A stretch of 32,858 nt of DNA, taken from positions 1 to 32,858 of the forward strand of contig CAKQMB010000019.1 in NCBI GenBank assembly GCA_934254825.1, given 5' to 3'. Positions 31,244-32,858 of this stretch are shown here, piece after piece. A program made the position numbers and the translations under genes. Below the pieces are notes generated by a model that worked only from the letters and a program-made list of their open reading frames with translations, did not search any database and had not been told where the DNA came from. The DNA comes from an uncultured Clostridia bacterium. GTDB lineage: Bacteria; Bacillota; Clostridia; Christensenellales; Borkfalkiaceae. Position 1 is the stretch's first letter; the number at the start of each line of letters is the position of its first letter.

Positions 31244-32446
31244 ATGGACGCAATAGAAAAAGTTGAAACAAGGGAACAAACCGAAACCGTCGAAAACGCA
31301 GAAAACGAAACGCTCGGAACATCGGAAGAAATAACGGAAATTGCGGAAAATTCCGTAAACGACGCTTCGGAATCGATCGAAAAAAAGGAAGAAAAGATTT
31401 TCCCCGCCGTGCGCAATATTTACGGCGCAAAAATGAACGAACCGCTTAATTATTCGGTAAGCACGCAGATAAAAGCCTCGGCTTTCGGAACTCAGCCGTC
31501 CGAATTTGTCGAAAAGAGAGAAATTTACGCCGAAAAAACCAATGCGGCTAATGCGGCAAACGCGGTTAATGCCGCTAATTCGGCTAATGCGGTTACTGCG
31601 GCGAATACGGTTAATCGGGTTAATCCGACAATCGGCGTAACGGCGGGAGCGGCGGGAAACCTGATTAAAAATCCCGTAACGGACGCCGCGAAAGACAGTC
31701 CTTTCGGAAAAGATACCGCGGATAAAGCTTCCGTGATTTTCGGGCAGAGCGAGGATGAAATGCGCAGGGAATTCAAGGCGTTCAAAGCCGCGAAGCTTTT
31801 CAAGAAATTCGATTGCGACCTTACGGGGATATTCAGTCCGGAACTGCTCGATCAGAAGCTTACCGAAGCCAAAAATTTCGGTTTCGGCGCGGTCGTGGTA
31901 ACTCCGCAGAAAATAAAAATCGCGAAAATGAAGCTTAAAGGCTCGGGAGTCGAGGTCGTCGCGGCGGTATGTTTCCCGTTCGGCGAGGAGTGTTTCGGCG
32001 TTAAAAAATACGCGGTGAAAAAGGCTATCGAAAAGGGCGCGGACAGGGTTTACGTTCCCGTCGGCGTTTCCGCCGTGAAATTCGGCGCGACCGACCTTAT
32101 AAAACGCGAGTTTAAAAAGATAATCAAGGCGGCGAAAAAGAAAAAAGTTTCCGCCGTTCTGGAAAACGGGATAATAAATTCCGCCGAAACCGAAAAAGCC
32201 GTAAGAGCGTTGAACGGCGCGGGCGTTATGTCTTTTGTCACTTCGAGCGGCAAATTCGATACGGGCGAGGGCGTTTCGTCGGTTAAAAACATACGGTATT
32301 TTCTTCGGAGCGGAAGCGAAATCTGCGGGTTCACGTCGAGCCGTAAAAGCGAAGAAGCCGTAGGGCTGATGTCCGTTGCGGACAGACTTTTCGTAAAAAA
32401 CGCCGCCGAACTCGCCTCCGACATACGGGCAAATCTCAAATATTAA
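31244..32446 (+). CDS. DeoC-like TIM-barrel protein without aldolase catalytic residues
   Basis: 400 residues, with GAGG about 10 bases before the ATG. Residues 1-99 are acidic and probably disordered. Residues about 100-128 are a low-complexity Asn-Ala-Val repeat. Residues about 185-395 follow deoxyribose-phosphate aldolase strand by strand (GFGAVVVTPQKIKIAK, VVAAVCFPFGEECFGVKKY, AIEKGADRVYVPVG, MSFVTSSGKFDTGEG). The three catalytic positions of DeoC appear changed: Asp of the DxVIN strand is Tyr270, the Schiff-base Lys of VKTSTGF is Thr333, and the Lys of KxSGGIR is Cys361. This alignment is by eye. It is likely a non-aldolase or binding protein. No signal peptide. No promoter is obvious in 31038-31243. 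Confidence 0.75.
   Translation: MDAIEKVETREQTETVENAENETLGTSEEITEIAENSVNDASESIEKKEEKIFPAVRNIYGAKMNEPLNYSVSTQIKASAFGTQPSEFVEKREIYAEKTNAANAANAVNAANSANAVTAANTVNRVNPTIGVTAGAAGNLIKNPVTDAAKDSPFGKDTADKASVIFGQSEDEMRREFKAFKAAKLFKKFDCDLTGIFSPELLDQKLTEAKNFGFGAVVVTPQKIKIAKMKLKGSGVEVVAAVCFPFGEECFGVKKYAVKKAIEKGADRVYVPVGVSAVKFGATDLIKREFKKIIKAAKKKKVSAVLENGIINSAETEKAVRALNGAGVMSFVTSSGKFDTGEGVSSVKNIRYFLRSGSEICGFTSSRKSEEAVGLMSVADRLFVKNAAELASDIRANLKY
31541..31627 (+). repeat. Degenerate 9/12-bp tandem repeat encoding Asn-Ala/Val units
   Basis: Variants of AATGCGGCT and AATGCGGTT recur across about 87 bases inside the DeoC-like gene (residues 100-128). The repeat is in frame, so copy number changes would not shift it. 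Confidence 0.7.
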
Positions 32447-32478
32447 GTTACGGGATTTTTCTTAACGCAAAAAAATAC

Positions 32479-32507
32479 TTGACAAGATACAAGTTTCGTT
32501 GTAGAAT
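32479..32507 (+). promoter_or_regulatory. Promoter for the FMN riboswitch transcript
   Basis: TTGACA (32479-32484), 17 bases, TAGAAT (32502-32507). The predicted start near 32514 coincides with the start of riboswitch helix P1. Confidence 0.8.
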
Positions 32508-32514
32508 GTAGCCG

Positions 32515-32713
32515 AAATCTTTGGGGCGGAGTGAAAATCTCCACCGGCAGTGAGTCACCGTTTCGTTTGCGCGGGTTTTCCGTAAATGCGACCGACGGCG
32601 ATAAGTCTGCGAGAGCAAGCCGAATTATTTTCATCTGACGATTTTTTCGGTAAAAAGCTTTGACGGGGCGAACTTCCCCGACCGACGGTTAAAGTCCGGA
32701 TATGAAAAGATTT
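32515..32713 (+). promoter_or_regulatory. FMN riboswitch (RFN element)
   Basis: P1 is AAATCTTT (32515-32522) with AAAGATTT (32706-32713). The core follows RFN order: GGGGCGGAGTG, CTCCACCGGCAGTGAG, AGTCTGCGAGAGCAAGCCGA, a variable stem, then CCCCGACCGACGG and AGTCCGGATATGAAAAGAT. GACGGGGC (32662-32669) can pair with GCCCCGTC (32747-32754) in the terminator, giving an antiterminator when FMN is absent. The controlled gene lies beyond the window; riboflavin synthesis or a riboflavin transporter is expected. Confidence 0.95.
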
Positions 32714-32745
32714 TTAAACTGCAACAAAAGATGAAGTTTATTTTT

Positions 32746-32775
32746 AGCCCCGTCCGATTTCGGACGGGGCTTTTT
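32746..32775 (+). terminator. Terminator of the FMN riboswitch
   Basis: AGCCCCGTCCG / CGGACGGGGCT with an ATTT loop, then four to five Ts. Its left arm overlaps the predicted antiterminator partner. Confidence 0.9.
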
Positions 32776-32840
32776 CGGAGGGGCGAATTATACTATTAAG
32801 TGCAACAGGCAAAATAAAAAAAGAAGTTCATATAAATCTA

Positions 32841-32849
32841 TGGTATAAT
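32841..32849 (+). promoter_or_regulatory. Possible extended -10 promoter at the right edge
   Basis: TGGTATAAT (TGn plus TATAAT) with no good -35 at 16-18 bases. It would start a transcript just outside the window, separate from the FMN-controlled one. Nothing else is seen in 32776-32858. Confidence 0.35.
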
Positions 32850-32858
32850 GTTAATAAC

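Overview
The window reads as a bacterial chromosome segment from a low-to-mid GC Bacillota, most likely an uncultured gut Clostridia of the Christensenellales type. The support is the gene order infA-rpmJ-rpsM-rpsK-rpsD-rpoA-rplQ, a Bacillus-like tmk-holB-ricT-(trmN6)-rsmI group, a lon-engB pair, L-box and RFN riboswitches, strong AGGAGG ribosome binding sites, and several secreted lipoproteins with BspA-type leucine-rich, InlB-type and collagen-like repeats. The genus assignment is inference only; no rRNA is present.

Layout. Positions 1-3219 hold the end of the S10/spc/alpha ribosomal supercluster, closed by a terminator near 3360. Next is about 1 kb without a convincing gene: a decaying ~30-bp repeat array, a promoter and a hairpin-rich leader. 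This precedes a 1331-residue lipid-anchored and membrane-spanning protein (4199-8194). A run of housekeeping genes follows (greA, an unknown membrane protein, tmk, holB, ricT, a small 2[4Fe-4S] ferredoxin, trmN6, rsmI). From 14.3 to 21.5 kb lies a surface/accessory segment: two related BspA-type lipoproteins, a YfbR-type nucleotidase, a small Xre-family repressor facing a consensus promoter with duplicated operators, and a collagen-like lipoprotein that appears to be cut in two by a ~280-bp palindromic element. From 21.6 to 27.5 kb are fba, manA, lon, engB and a small membrane protein. At 27.8-30.6 kb a lysine riboswitch with a clear antiterminator/terminator controls a two-gene amino-acid ABC transporter. 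Its first gene fuses binding protein and permease, and the binding domain looks circularly permuted. The window ends with a small membrane protein, a DeoC-like protein lacking the aldolase catalytic residues, and an FMN riboswitch whose target gene lies beyond the right edge.

How the genes work together. The ribosomal block makes translation and transcription core parts. The tmk-ricT-rsmI block covers dTTP supply, clamp loading, mRNA maturation and 16S/tRNA methylation. The 14-21 kb segment looks like a cell-surface module with its own local repressor. The transporter is predicted to import lysine because of its riboswitch.

Most worth checking: the permuted binding domain under lysine control, the DeoC-like pseudoenzyme, the interrupted collagen-like gene, the repressor/operator/consensus-promoter region with its possible small basic peptide, and the lipoprotein that places an InlB-type domain on the predicted cytoplasmic side.
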